Position numbers and translations under genes: made by a program | In this document: positions 48,300 through 59,313 of the stretch, piece by piece | Position numbering within the stretch: position 1 is the stretch's first letter | How the letters are laid out: every line of letters begins with the position of its first letter | Notes under the pieces: model-generated | Databases searched by the model: none | The model's input: only the letters and a program-made list of their open reading frames with translations | Told to the model about the DNA's origin: nothing | Assembly (NCBI GenBank): GCA_963580455.1 | Contig: OY756970.1 | Location: forward strand, 11,408,001-11,472,000 | Length of the DNA: 64,000 bases | Origin: Euonymus europaeus | Lineage: Eukaryota; Streptophyta; Magnoliopsida; Celastrales; Celastraceae | Direction: 5' to 3'

Positions 48300-49290
48300 T
48301 TAGCCGTTTGGGTGACTTTTGAGAAAATCCTCTAAATTCTGGATAAGAAATTCTCTGATTTTTTTTTTGCATAATTTCAAAAAATCTTCTAAATTATTTT
48401 GGTGAGTTTTTTAAAATCCTCTGAATTCTTGACAAGTTTGAGAAATCCTCCGATCATCTACATTTTTGGTTGTTTTTTTGTTTGATTTTGATAAATCCTC
48501 TAAATGTTTTAGAAAAAATTTAGAGGATTTCTGGTAATAGGGTATAAAGTTTAGGGTTTTGAGGATTAAGATATTAGTGTTTAGGGTTTATGATATAAGG
48601 TTTTTCTGTTTAAGAGATTATAATTTATTATTTAGGATTTTGGGGTTTAGGACATAAGGTTTAAGATTTAGGGTTTACGAATATAAGTTAGTAAAATTTT
48701 ATGATTTTCTTCTTATTTTTGTAAATTCTTCTTAATTATTTATAAGATTTTTTGTTCAAAATTAAAACTAGAATTATTAACATTCAGAGGATTTCTGGAA
48801 AATTCAGAGGATTTTTGGGAAATTCAGAGAATTTCTAATTATAAGGTTTAAAGTTTAAGAGTCTAGTGTTTAGAAGATTAGAGTTTAGTGTTTAAAGTTT
48901 AAAATTTAGAGATTTAAGATATTAGGATTTAGTATTTAGGATTTAGAGATTTAGGATTTTGGGGTTTAGGATTTAGAGTTTCAGGTTTTTTTTCTTTGAT
49001 TTTAAAAAATTCTTCTAATTTTTATTATATATTTTATGAAATCCTCTGAACTTTTTTGCTTAATTTCAAGAAAATTCTGATTTATTTTGTTAAATTTTGC
49101 GAAATCCTCTGAATTTTTGGTTGCTTTTTGTTTGATTTTCGAAAATTCAATTTTTTTTGATATATTTTTATGAAATCATATGTATTTTTTTGCTTAATTT
49201 TAAAAACTCATTTAATTGGTTTTGGTGAGTTTTGAGAAATCTTTTGAATTTATTCAGAGGATTTGACAAATAAGCATTTAAACATATCGA
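48300..49290. repeat. Degenerate aaatcctctgaat / attcagaggattt repeat field
   Basis: Dozens of short motifs aaatcctct(g/a)aatt in one orientation at the left and right, and attcagaggattt in the other in the middle (48790-48830 and 49250). Between them are gtttagggttta-like AT-rich stretches. It may be an old MITE or satellite with inverted subterminal motifs; no ORF. Confidence 0.55.
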
Positions 49291-49554
49291 TCATAGGTCT
49301 CATTGGAAAGAGTTTTTCGTGCTGATTATGAATATATATTTTTTTAAAATCCGAATTGTATTTTGAGAGATAAAACTGTTTTAAAGTTTTTAAAAGAAAA
49401 AAATAACAAGAATCTGATGATGTCAGCATATGTCATCCATATAAGGGCTTTTGGAATAAGGGTAGTTTTGTCCATAATTATTTAAAGGATGTTATGGAAT
49501 ATTGAAAAATTGAAGGTAGTGAATTGAATACATATTTTTATTAAATGACTTCTT

Positions 49555-50150
49555 GGTGAATCCCCCTTATTTTTATTTATCTATGTCTTATTTTATTTTC
49601 GTTTTATTTTTTTATTTTTTATTTATATCTTATTTTATTTTTATTTTATTTTCGTTTTTATTTTTATTTATCTATATCATATTTTATTTTATTTTCGTTT
49701 TTATTTTATTTATCTATATCTTATTTTTTTTATTATCTTTATTTTTTATTTTATTTTTCATATACGTATATATATATATATATATATATTTTTGTATTAT
49801 TATTATTATCTTATCTTATTTTTGTAACTTTATTCATTATTATCTTTTTGTATTATTTTATGCGATTTTGTATTTTGTTTTCATTTTATCTTTATCTCTA
49901 TTTTTATTTTTATTTTTATTTATCTGTATCTTATTTTTATTTTTATTATATATATAGATATATTTTTACTCTATTTTTATATTATTATTACTTTTATCTT
50001 ATTTTATTTTATTAACTTTATCCATTATTATCTCTCTGTATTTTATATTATTTTATGTTATTTTTATTTTTATTTTTATTTTACTTTATTTTTATTTGTT
50101 ATTTATATTTTATTTTACTTTATTTTAAACTTATGTATTATATAAAAATT
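49555..50150. repeat. Low-complexity T-rich tract
   Basis: Long ttttattttta / tatctata low-complexity DNA, including a (TA)n run near 49765. One frame stays open for 134 codons but codes only for Phe, Ile, Leu and Tyr. Confidence 0.8.
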
Positions 50151-50512
50151 ATATTAGAAGTCTTAGCGTACGATGAAATTAATATGGGGAATGCATTGGA
50201 TGCATCCTTGGAAAGATTCTTGAGGTGAGAGTATATAGATATATTTTTACTCTATTTTTATATTATTATTACTTTTATCTTATTTTATTTTATTAACTTT
50301 ATCCATTATTATCTCTCTGTATTTTATATTATTTTATGTTATTTTTATTTTTATTTTTATTTTACTTTATTTTTATTTGTTATTTATATTTTATTTTACT
50401 TTATTTTAAACTTATGTATTATATAAAAATTATATTAGAAGTCTTAGCCTACGATGAAATTAATATGGGGAATGCATTGGATGCATCCTTGGAAAGATTC
50501 TTGAGGTGAGAG
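49951..50512 (+). repeat. 281-bp tandem duplication
   Basis: Two copies, 49951-50231 and 50232-50512, both from tatatagatatatttttact to ggaaagattcttgaggtgag, almost identical (gcgtacgat versus gcctacgat near 50170 and 50451). A recent slippage or unequal-exchange event. Confidence 0.92.
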
Positions 50513-51352
50513 TGTTTTTTGGAAAATTTGACCATTGGATGGAAAAAAAACCCATAAACCTCAATATTAGACTTTTAATATAGTTTTTATATATATTTAT
50601 AAAATTATTGATCCTATTTGAATATAGTCTACATATATATTTTATAAATTCATTTTATTTTATTAGAGCTTTATATTTGCTTAAATTATTTTATCCTATA
50701 TAGATATTATATTTTTTCTAAAGATGATTTTCATCCTATATAATTTTTCTTGTATAATGTATAATTATTTTACCTTATATACGTATTTTGTTACGATTAA
50801 CGTTTTCTTCAAAAAAATCATTTAATGGGATAATAAAAGTTAAATTGACAACTATTTTTAAAACAGACGTTGTGGGGTGCTTTATACATTCCCCATACAT
50901 AATAAACTCGCTTACCCGTTTTCTGGATTTTCGCAGACCAAATTATTTTTTGGTGACCAATTGCACCTATTACAATTGGTGGCAACTCTTATAAATTTCT
51001 CTTCGCAAAACCGGTTGCGACAACCTTGAATAGGATACTATGATGATTAGGTCTTTCAATTTTAGTAGGTACCAATTTATTATTTTATGTCTCCATGTCA
51101 CCTATGAATTCAAATTAAATACTTGGGTAAAGATGCTGGTAATAGATGGAACAAAAGTATGGCATAAACATTTATTTGCTTGCTATTGCAGCTATTAGAT
51201 CACTTCAATTAGTTTCCACTCACAATCGAGATGTTTTTTTATGAGGTTACTCCTCTTTGAAAAAAATACACAAAAACAATCGTAAAGAAAATAATAAATT
51301 TAAAGAATAATTGAAGAAGGCACTTGGAGGCCTCTCTGACTTATAAAAACTT
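50513..51352. other. AT-rich spacer, no gene seen
   Basis: No protein-like ORF. A short stretch near 50940-51025 (ttggtggcaactctt ... ccggttgcgacaacc) resembles the LTR/PBS junctions of some gypsy elements, but no element could be traced from it. Confidence 0.4.
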
Positions 51353-51394
51353 GGAAAATGCTAAAGGTCCCAAATGTATACATCCCAAAACATC

Positions 51395-51439
51395 CCAAAT
51401 CTATGTGGCATGACATCTCATCATGCCACATAGATTTGG
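51395..51439. repeat. Perfect 19-bp hairpin near the MULE-3 left end
   Basis: Arm ccaaatctatgtggcatga (51395-51413), loop catctca, arm tcatgccacatagatttgg (51421-51439). The left arm continues the terminal repeat; the right arm is its inverse. Confidence 0.93.
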
Positions 51440-52154
51440 ACAATGAAATAAAAGAGTAATTCTTTATTGAAAAATGTGTTTCCCGCCTAAGGCATTGGAG
51501 TTCCCGCTTCTCTCTTTACTAATGTCTTAACTTGGGTTTTGACCATGGTTAGTGCGTCGGTCTTGGGTATTGAAGCTTAGTTTTGTCTTACAGTCGGAAG
51601 CTAGGTTTTTTTGTACGATATATGGAAGAATTCGGAAGAAATATGAGCTCATAGTCATCGTTAAGGTAATACATGGCTCGTTAATGTCTTTTAAATGTTT
51701 TAGGTTTCGTTTTTTGTATGGATCGGAGTTTCCGGTGAGTTTATTTTTGTAGATCTTGTTGATTTCAGAGTGGGGGTTTCGGATTCGGTTGGGTTTTGTA
51801 TTAATTTTGTTGGTTCACAGAATAATGTATTTTTCTGGTCATTTTTGTTTGCTTTTGTTGTCTGAACAACACTGAAGAGTTAATAAGAGACGGTTAATGT
51901 AATAAATTTATATTGTAATCAGGACATTTTGTTCGTTTATTTTTGTTTTGCTTTTTTTGTCTGAACAACACGGCAAAGTTATAAGAGACAGTTTAATGTA
52001 ATAAATTTATATAGTAATTACGACAGGTGTCATGGTGTTTGAGACTTGTTTTGCATTGTTTTTGATTTTGTCGCATTGTGTTAGTCTTTTTTGTTAATAA
52101 GTGTAACTGTTTGAAAGACCTTTTGTACATAGAAATGAAGGTATTGACATTGTG

Positions 52155-52260
52155 TTTTGGGCATTGTAATAAGGTACTGGGTAATGTAATAAGGTAATGG
52201 GCAATGTGATAAGGTAATGGGAAATGTAATAAGGTACTGGGCAATATAATGAAGTGTATT
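52155..52260 (+). repeat. Short tandem gcaatgtaataaggta repeats
   Basis: Five consecutive variants of ggcaatgtaataaggtact about 20 bp apart just upstream of the transposase start. They are a locally tandem form of the CAATGTAATA motif that is dispersed in MULE-1. Confidence 0.8.
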
Positions 52261-52374
52261 CATATAGATGGACAATGTATAGAAGTTATCTTTGGTGAGT
52301 AGTTGTTATCATTATTTTTTAAAATATTTGGTGCTTTTTTTACTGGTCATTTATTTTATATGTGCAGCGGGACA

Positions 52375-54693
52375 ATGTTGAATTTGATAGAACCTGCTGA
52401 GAGTGTGTACGAGTTCGTTAAGCCTGCTGGATCGGATGTTCCTATGCTAGGGATGTTGTTTGACTCCATTGATGAGTTGTTCGATTTTTACCGCGCTTAC
52501 GGGATTGCAAATGGTTTTTCTGTGAGAAAGAGGTCTATTACCAAGGATGTGAATGAGATTCATAAATATTTGACATTTACTTGTGGGAGGTCGGACAAAT
52601 ATTATAGTCGTTCTAAAATACTGGTCAATCATTGTGCGCATTCAAAGAATGAGTGTAAGGCTAGATTGGCTGCGCGGTTGTCTACTGATGCAAAATGGGA
52701 GATTATTATGTTCAATGATGATCATAATCACATGTTGAGTCCGAGTCAATCTAGATTTTTTAAATGCAATAGAGAGATTAGCCCTCATGTTAAGTGGCAG
52801 TTGGAGATCAATGACATTGCTGGGATTAGGCCAAACAAGAGTCACAATTCATTTGTGATAGGTGCTGGTGGGCATGAGGAGTTGACTTTTTTAGAGAGGG
52901 ATACGAGGAATGTTATTGCTAGAGCTAGAGGGATTCGTCTTGGTATTGGTGATGCAGATGCAATGCAGAAATATTTCTTGAGGATGCAATCTAATAACAG
53001 TGGGTTTTTTTCTTTGATTGATTGGGATGATGAGGGTCGTCTGAGGAGCGTTTTTTGGGCGGATCCCCGAAGCAGTGCGGCGTACGAAGAATTTGGAGAT
53101 GTTATTACATTCGACACCACATACCTCACGAACAAGTATGATATGCCATTTGATCCTTTTGTAGGTGTTAACCATCATGGGCATTCCATTATGCTTGGGT
53201 GTGGACTTATATCTCGTGAGGACACACATAATTTTATTTGGTTATTCAGTACTTGGTTGGCTTGCATGGGTGGGGTTGCTCCCTAAGGTATTATAACTGA
53301 TCAAGACAGGGCAATGAAAAACGCAATTGAGGTTTGTTTTTCCAAACACGAGGCACAGATGGTGTTTATGGCACATCATGAAAAAGGTACTTGAAAAATT
53401 GGGTTCACATAGAGAATAAGATGTTATAACTCGTTTGTTGGGCGCATCTGTATATGAGTTGCAAAGCATTGATGACTTTGAAGGTATTGCATTGTTTTGG
53501 CATTTTATTTTATTGTGAGTTTTGAATTGGCAGAACCTTATGACATTGGTTCAATTTTTAATACATTGTTTCCATTCAATTTTATTCAATGTAATAACAT
53601 ATTTTTACACTATAACTCTTTGGTTGTCAGTGTTCTTATTTTTGTACTTAAATTTAACTGTTGTTGTTTTCTAATATTTTTTCATGTTTTGATGTGTTTG
53701 ATAGAGACATGGAGGATGATGCTGTGTCTTTATGGATTGGATGGGAATGAATGGCTTAGTTATTTGTATTCTAAGAAGGAGATGTGGGTTCCAGTGTTTG
53801 TTAAGAGACATTTTTGGGCTGGAATGTCAACAACTGGTCAAAGCGAGAGTATGAATGCGTTCTTTGATGGGTACGTCAATTCTAAGACAACGTTAAAGCA
53901 ATTTGTCGAGCAGTATGAGAGCGCATTGCGTAAAAAGATAAATAAAGAAAAGATGGCTGATTTCGAGTCCTTGAATCGGCAGATGCCGTGCTCTTCAATT
54001 TATGAGATGGAGAAGCAAATTCAAAATCTTTATACAGCGCAAAAGTTTGTTGAGTTCCAGAACGAGTTGATTGTGATGATGTACCGTGGAATCAAATCCA
54101 CTGAGAAGCTCCCGTATCATGAGCAGTATTATGTTAATGAAGATATTGTCTATGGAGAAGGTGGCAAGAAGAAAGTAATGTTTCAGGTTTTGTATGATGA
54201 CCTTGAAGTGAGTTGTAACTGTATGATGTTTCAGTTTAGGGGCATCGTTTGCAGGCATGCTTTGACGGTTCTTATATCTAATAATGAGTATTTGCTGCCT
54301 GCAATGTACATTTGTAGGAGATGGAGGAAGGATGTGAGAAGATGCCACTCTCGGGTGAAGATCAATTATGTTGGATGGACGACAACTGTTGAACATCAAA
54401 GGTATGATGATATGTGTAAATCTTTTCATCAATTAGCTGATTTAGCATGTGATAACGAGGAATTGTATGCGAATGTTCTCAAATGGATTGACGAGTCTAC
54501 AAAGAATGCTACATCGATCGGCCATACACCTTCGAATCAACTTACGTCGAATTCCAATAACCCAGTTCCTAAGAGAGGGAAGGGTCGTCCCCCGAGTGTC
54601 ATGAAGAAGAAGATGTGGGGTATTAAACGCCGCAGAGGGAGCTCTAGCAGGTCATGTGTTGGTTCACGTTTGAACGAGGATGCTGAAGTTTGA
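52375..54693 (+). pseudogene. FAR1/FHY3-type MULE transposase, one intron, broken
   Basis: Transposase of the MULE family from which the FHY3/FAR1 light-signalling factors descend. Start chosen: ATG at 52375 (MLNLIEPAESVYEF), just after a tgtgcag acceptor. Exon 1 spans 52375-53483 and exon 2 53705-54693, with a GT...AG intron of 221 bp. The FAR1 DNA-binding domain lies in residues 25-125 (FDSIDELFDFYRAYGIANGF; Cys and His ending NDDHNHML). MULE core: VITFDTTYLTNKY (first Asp), [13 protein letters not shown] (second Asp), [13 protein letters not shown], and STTGQSESMNAFFDGY with the expected Glu. A SWIM zinc finger reads SCNCMMFQFRGIVCRHAL near 54.21 kb. The C-terminus is basic. Breaks: TAA at 53284, a frameshift near 53340 and TAA at 53417. 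Downstream of these the frame is clean, so the damage is slight. Confidence 0.88.
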
Positions 54694-54850
54694 GTTATTA
54701 GTTTCCTATCAATTCAATGTAATAAATTTGCTTAATGTGTTTGAAAATTACTTTCAGACTTTTTCCCAGTAACTTTGTTTCATATGGATTTTTTTTTAAT
54801 GGAATGGGGACTTTGGTTGTTAGTTAACAATGTAATAAAATATTGACATT

Positions 54851-56933
54851 TATATTGAATAACATTTTGTTAATGCACAAGTGTTCGATTGTTGATTTCA
54901 ATAATATAGTGATTTATAGATTTTAATGCATATATATAAGTTACTAAGTCAAGTAAATTTTGTGCATGTGAGTGCACCTGATTTTCGAGAAAAAAAATTG
55001 GTTGATCGACTCTTCAGTTTGATTCATCAAAAGTGAAAATATTAGTTTATTTTTAAAAACATATAGATACAAAACATGATTTCATCCGACTTTCTAGAAT
55101 TGTATTTATATTTATTTTATTTTAATAATTATTTTCTAAATAAAGAGCAATCATATACTAATAAAAATAAAGATAGGTTTAAATGAGGGTAGGGTAAAAT
55201 TGTCATTAAATAAAGTTAAAATTTAAAGTTGTCTTTATTGAGTTAAGGTTCAAATAATTGAGGATGTATTGGGTTATAAACTTTTCAAAAAAACTAAATG
55301 GAATATAAAGTCCATATAAAGGACTTCTCACCAAATAATCCTAAAAATAATAATAAAATAAAAATAAAATGAAATAGGAATAGGAATAAAAATAAAAATA
55401 AAAATAAAATGTGATATAGATAAATAAAAAACAAAACAAGAATAAAATAAAGTAAAAATAAAATGTTGGGAATCGAGTTTTTTGTGTGGACTATACGATA
55501 TTGCATTATCGCAAATCCCCAATCAAACATATTAAAATATTAAATCACATAATTAACACATAAATCAAACACCATCAAATCAATCATATTATTCACATAT
55601 AAACACATTTCAAATAACATTCACATATAAACACGTTTCAAATAACATTCACATATAAACACGTTTCAAATAGCATATTAACAATGTTGAAAAACGATGA
55701 ATGAAATGGAATCTCGGTTCCCTTTTTTTTATTGGCAATCAACTACTTCAATCATACTATTAAATTAGTATGATTGAAAGTTTATAATTAATTGCCTTGA
55801 AGAAATGAGCATGCAAAATGTCACATGTAAAATTTTATTTCCATGCAATTTTTCAAATCCAAACGTATATAAAACTCAAAGTCCACATGCTTCACATAAT
55901 CCATTCATATAGCCCAACGATTACCACACATAGATAAGCCAAAATATACCATACATGACCCAAACAATTAAATCATACAAAGCCCATAATTGCCCATTTA
56001 AACAACTCATTTTAATTCATCCAATTATCAAACCAGAATATCAAACCATATCACAAAAATCCAATCCCTTATATTGCAGACCATTCTTACGCCCAGAACA
56101 CTACGGGTTTTTCTTAAATCCACCCACGAAAAAGAGAGGATAATATTCACCCTCTTTTGATACATGACATGTGTAAAGTATGATAAATTTTATGGGTGAG
56201 CTCACTTATAATCTAATGTGATTGCGTGTGTAAATTTCTAAATTAGACGTATCAATCTATTAACAACGTATATTAAAATTGTTGATTCAGTCAACATGCA
56301 CAAATAATTTTTAATTTTAATTTTAATTTTTATTATGAAAATGATATGACAAAAGTAGGTATGCAAATTTAGCTTATTACTAGTGAAAAATTTAACAAAG
56401 GGATGACAACAATTTTTTATTTTTTTTGCGAACAAATTTTTTTTTTTGCCGATGGATTACTGATGAAATTTAAAATAATAATTTTTTTGTTAAAATATTA
56501 CAGAAAGAAATTAATTTTTTATTTTTGTCGAGAGATTATTGATGAAATTTAAGTCGATATTTATCGACGAAAAAAATTGACCAACAAATTTTTTTCCATC
56601 AGTGTTTAGATTACTTACGAGGGTTTTAATGACACAAATTTTCGATCGATAATCAGTATTATTGATGAAATTTTAAGATGTTATGGATATCTTTTTAATT
56701 TCAAAACTAAAGAATGCTAATCTGCAGGCGATGAAATTGACTGTTGATGATCTTGCTAATACTGCGCTCTTCTATTATCATTCACAATTTATTGTCTTTT
56801 CATTATATGTGTTTTTCTTGCACTTTTTTGGGGGTGTAATTGTCTTTTTATTTTATTTATTTTAATTAAATGGGTCAAATATTTTTATTCTTGTTAAGCA
56901 TATTTAAAGGCTAGTAATTATGTTTTAAGGTCC
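54851..56933. other. AT-rich intergenic DNA, no gene seen
   Basis: Contains an A-rich tract of aaaataaa units (55335-55460), a 28-bp triplicate (55591-55674), and at 56378-56630 a stretch with repeated gatgaaattta and caacaaattttttt motifs that may be an old MITE. No coding sequence recognised. Confidence 0.45.
55591..55674. repeat. 28-bp tandem repeat, three units
   Basis: attcacatataaacacrttt followed by caaataac, starting at 55591, 55619 and 55647. Confidence 0.85.
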
Positions 56934-58308
56934 AACGATTATTAAGAAGAGTGGACGTTGGCTGGACACGAAGAGGGGTGGACACGTAACTGTCCCACTA
57001 CACTACCAATAACATATCAAACTCAAGTAAGACACCAACCACCGTTCAACATCATAACCAGTTTAAAATAAGAACAGAAGAACAGAAAAAAAAAAAAAAA
57101 AAAAAAAAAAACTGAGTAGAGGTGAGTTCAACAGCAAACTCAAGATCAAAACATATAATCAAAAACCCAGAGAATTTACCAAAAGTTTCGATCAAAAGAA
57201 ACAATGAAACCTCTGGTTTCCAGTGTAGTTCCAAAAACCAAAGAACACAAGATCTTGTATGTGGATCGTGAAAAGCTTGAAAAACTTCAATCACTCGCCT
57301 AAAACAGATAGCTAGAAACAAAATCTGCCCAGAACCAGAAAAGCAGACCCCAGAAAAAGCAGACCCCAGAAAAATCAGAAAGCCCAGAAGAAAGAAATTT
57401 TCAGAATTCCTGTAACTCAACCCAGAAAATTCCCCATAAAAACTTGGCCAAATGAGAAAGAAAAGCTTCCCAGAAAAATCAACCGAAAAGCCCCAGTAAA
57501 AGCCAAAAAGCCCGAAAGAATTTTATCCCAAAAAACAGAGAACTCCAGAAGAGATAGCAAGGAGGAAGAAAGCTCACCCAAAATTCTCAGAAAAATTGAA
57601 AACCAAAAAGTAAGAAATCCCCCCCGAAAAACTGAAAAATGAAGAAGAAAAGCTCCCCAAAAATCCCAGAAGCCCCTGAAAATCCCCTAAACAATGAAGC
57701 TCTCTCCCTCTTTATAGTTTTTTTCAAGCCTCATTCTCTCCTCGAATTTTTGATTATGTTTTCCATCAAATTTCTCCCCTAATCACTCACGAATTTCTTT
57801 TCTTCCTAAACGAATACCTAAGTCGATCCCTTTTCCCAAATAAATCCAAAAATCCTTCCCTTTAAAGCTCTCAATCCTACCCCAGTGTGAACCGTCCTAA
57901 GCGATTCCCTCTACTCTTTCCTTCTTTCCTTTTCTTCCCGTCCGGCGCATCTCTCTCTCTTCTTTCCATTTTCTCTATCAGCCGCGCACTTCTCTTCTTT
58001 CCTTTTTTCTTCTGGCGGCTTCTCTTCTTTTCCTTTTGGCTCACATTAGGGTTAGATGATGGGCCATGTTAACTAAATGGGCTTGTGTGTTGATTTAAGT
58101 TTTAAGGCTAAGGTTTTGGGTTAATGAAACAAATGGGCTTGGGTTTGGGTTAGTGAAATAAGTGGACTTTATGGTTAACTCAAATTAATTAAATAAAATG
58201 ACAAACCTATTTTATTTTTTATCAACCATGGTCGTGATAATTGGGTTTTTTTTTTTAATTTTAAGCTTGATCATAGCTTAGGGCCTTGGGCAAAAATGGG
58301 GTACAACA
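56934..58308 (-). other. Possible insertion with antisense promoter-like sequence
   Basis: The block is flanked by the direct repeat aaggtcc (56927-56933 and 58309-58315). On the minus strand it begins TGTTGTACCCCATTTTTG, like some LTRs, and carries a TATA-like ctataaagaggga near 57715 followed by a T- and G-rich leader with ggtctgctttttctgg repeats. The other end is not CA, and there is an A-run at 57086-57111. It may be an LTR fragment or an unrelated insertion; no protein. Confidence 0.3.
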
Positions 58309-58315
58309 AAGGTCC

Positions 58316-59313
58316 TTTAGTTATCGCACCATAGATAAAATTACCAAAGCTAAGAAGGGGCAAGCTCCTTTCTTTTCCTTTTTCTTTCCGTGTGTGAATG
58401 TGCGCTTGATGAAACATACTTCAGGTCAAAGTACTTGATTTTGATAAATCAGTCAGATGGATTTTTCTAAGATAGACTTCCAAGCATTCCTTCCCTTTTC
58501 AACCATGAGTAGGCCTATGAATTTATAAATGTTAATGTTGTATTTGGAATGAAAAATGTTGGAAATGTGTATACTATTTGCTATATATATAGTTATGCAT
58601 GAAAAATTATTTATTTATAATCTATCGCTCATACAAGTTTAGTTGATTGATAAAACTAGTAGACTGGGACCCCGTAGAAATAGTTTCTACTTCTGCAAAT
58701 GCAACTCCAGGTTTGGAAAGATCACGGCCTTTTAAAAGAGAGATATGATATATACATAGTCCATACAAATTTGTTGTCTCTCTCTTTATTTATTTTTATT
58801 TATTTTTATTTATTTTTATTTTTTTGTTATTGCCTAATTAGACACCGTCCGTGTTTTGAGCCATTGTCTTATGCTAAAGCTCAATTATTTTTGATTTAAT
58901 ATATGTATCATTCCTCATTTACCCGACGTCGACCCCTAAGCTGGATGAGCCTGAGAAGAAGATTGACAAACTGCTGCTTAGCTACAAATTTTTATTGTCT
59001 CAATTGAAGTCAAGCCTGATAAACTCTCCCCTTATAGTTGTTGTCTACATATTAGTAGTATTAGTAATTAATTGTGATGTGTGGTGCTTAAAAATGTGTT
59101 CTACACTGAAAAGTCTTACATGGCGGATGGTGACAATTCAACTTCATATATAGTCCACAAGTCCTCCAAACATGTTATTAATCTTGCACATCTGTACTAG
59201 GAAAAAAAATGACCATCAAATCTTAAATTGACATATTTTACAATAAAACTTGACAAGAAAATGGTTTTCAAGGTCATAAAGTAGGTATTTCAGCATTAAA
59301 ACCAGAAGGTATT
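58316..59313. other. 3' flank of the receptor kinase gene
   Basis: AT-rich DNA downstream of the minus-strand kinase gene. It contains tttatttattttta repeats at 58785-58825. No ORF or element was recognised. Confidence 0.4.

Larger units (their letters stand above)
51353..54850 (+). mobile_element. Mutator-like element 3 (MULE-3) with FAR1-type transposase, right end not found
   Basis: The left end aaaatgctaaaggtcccaaa resembles the MULE-1 terminus (aaaatgctaaacgtacatag). A 19-bp hairpin follows. The transposase gene occupies 52375-54693. The partner ULP1-like gene expected downstream on the other strand, and the right terminal repeat, were not found, so the right limit is set at the end of the homologous 3' UTR. 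Confidence 0.65.

Noticed and set aside
48540..48700. Telomere-like tttaggg repeats
   Set aside because: The units are degenerate and irregularly spaced within AT-rich DNA; not an interstitial telomere array.
49553..49957. 134-codon ORF of Phe, Ile, Leu and Tyr
   Set aside because: Pure low-complexity T-rich DNA; no start context and no protein-like composition.
50940..51025. Gypsy-type LTR end and PBS (ggtggcaactctt)
   Set aside because: No LTR start, no coding domain and no second copy in the window.
41801..54850. MULE-2 and MULE-3 as the two halves of a single element
   Set aside because: Their terminal repeats point the same way rather than inward, and the transposase 3' end is present twice, so they are separate copies.
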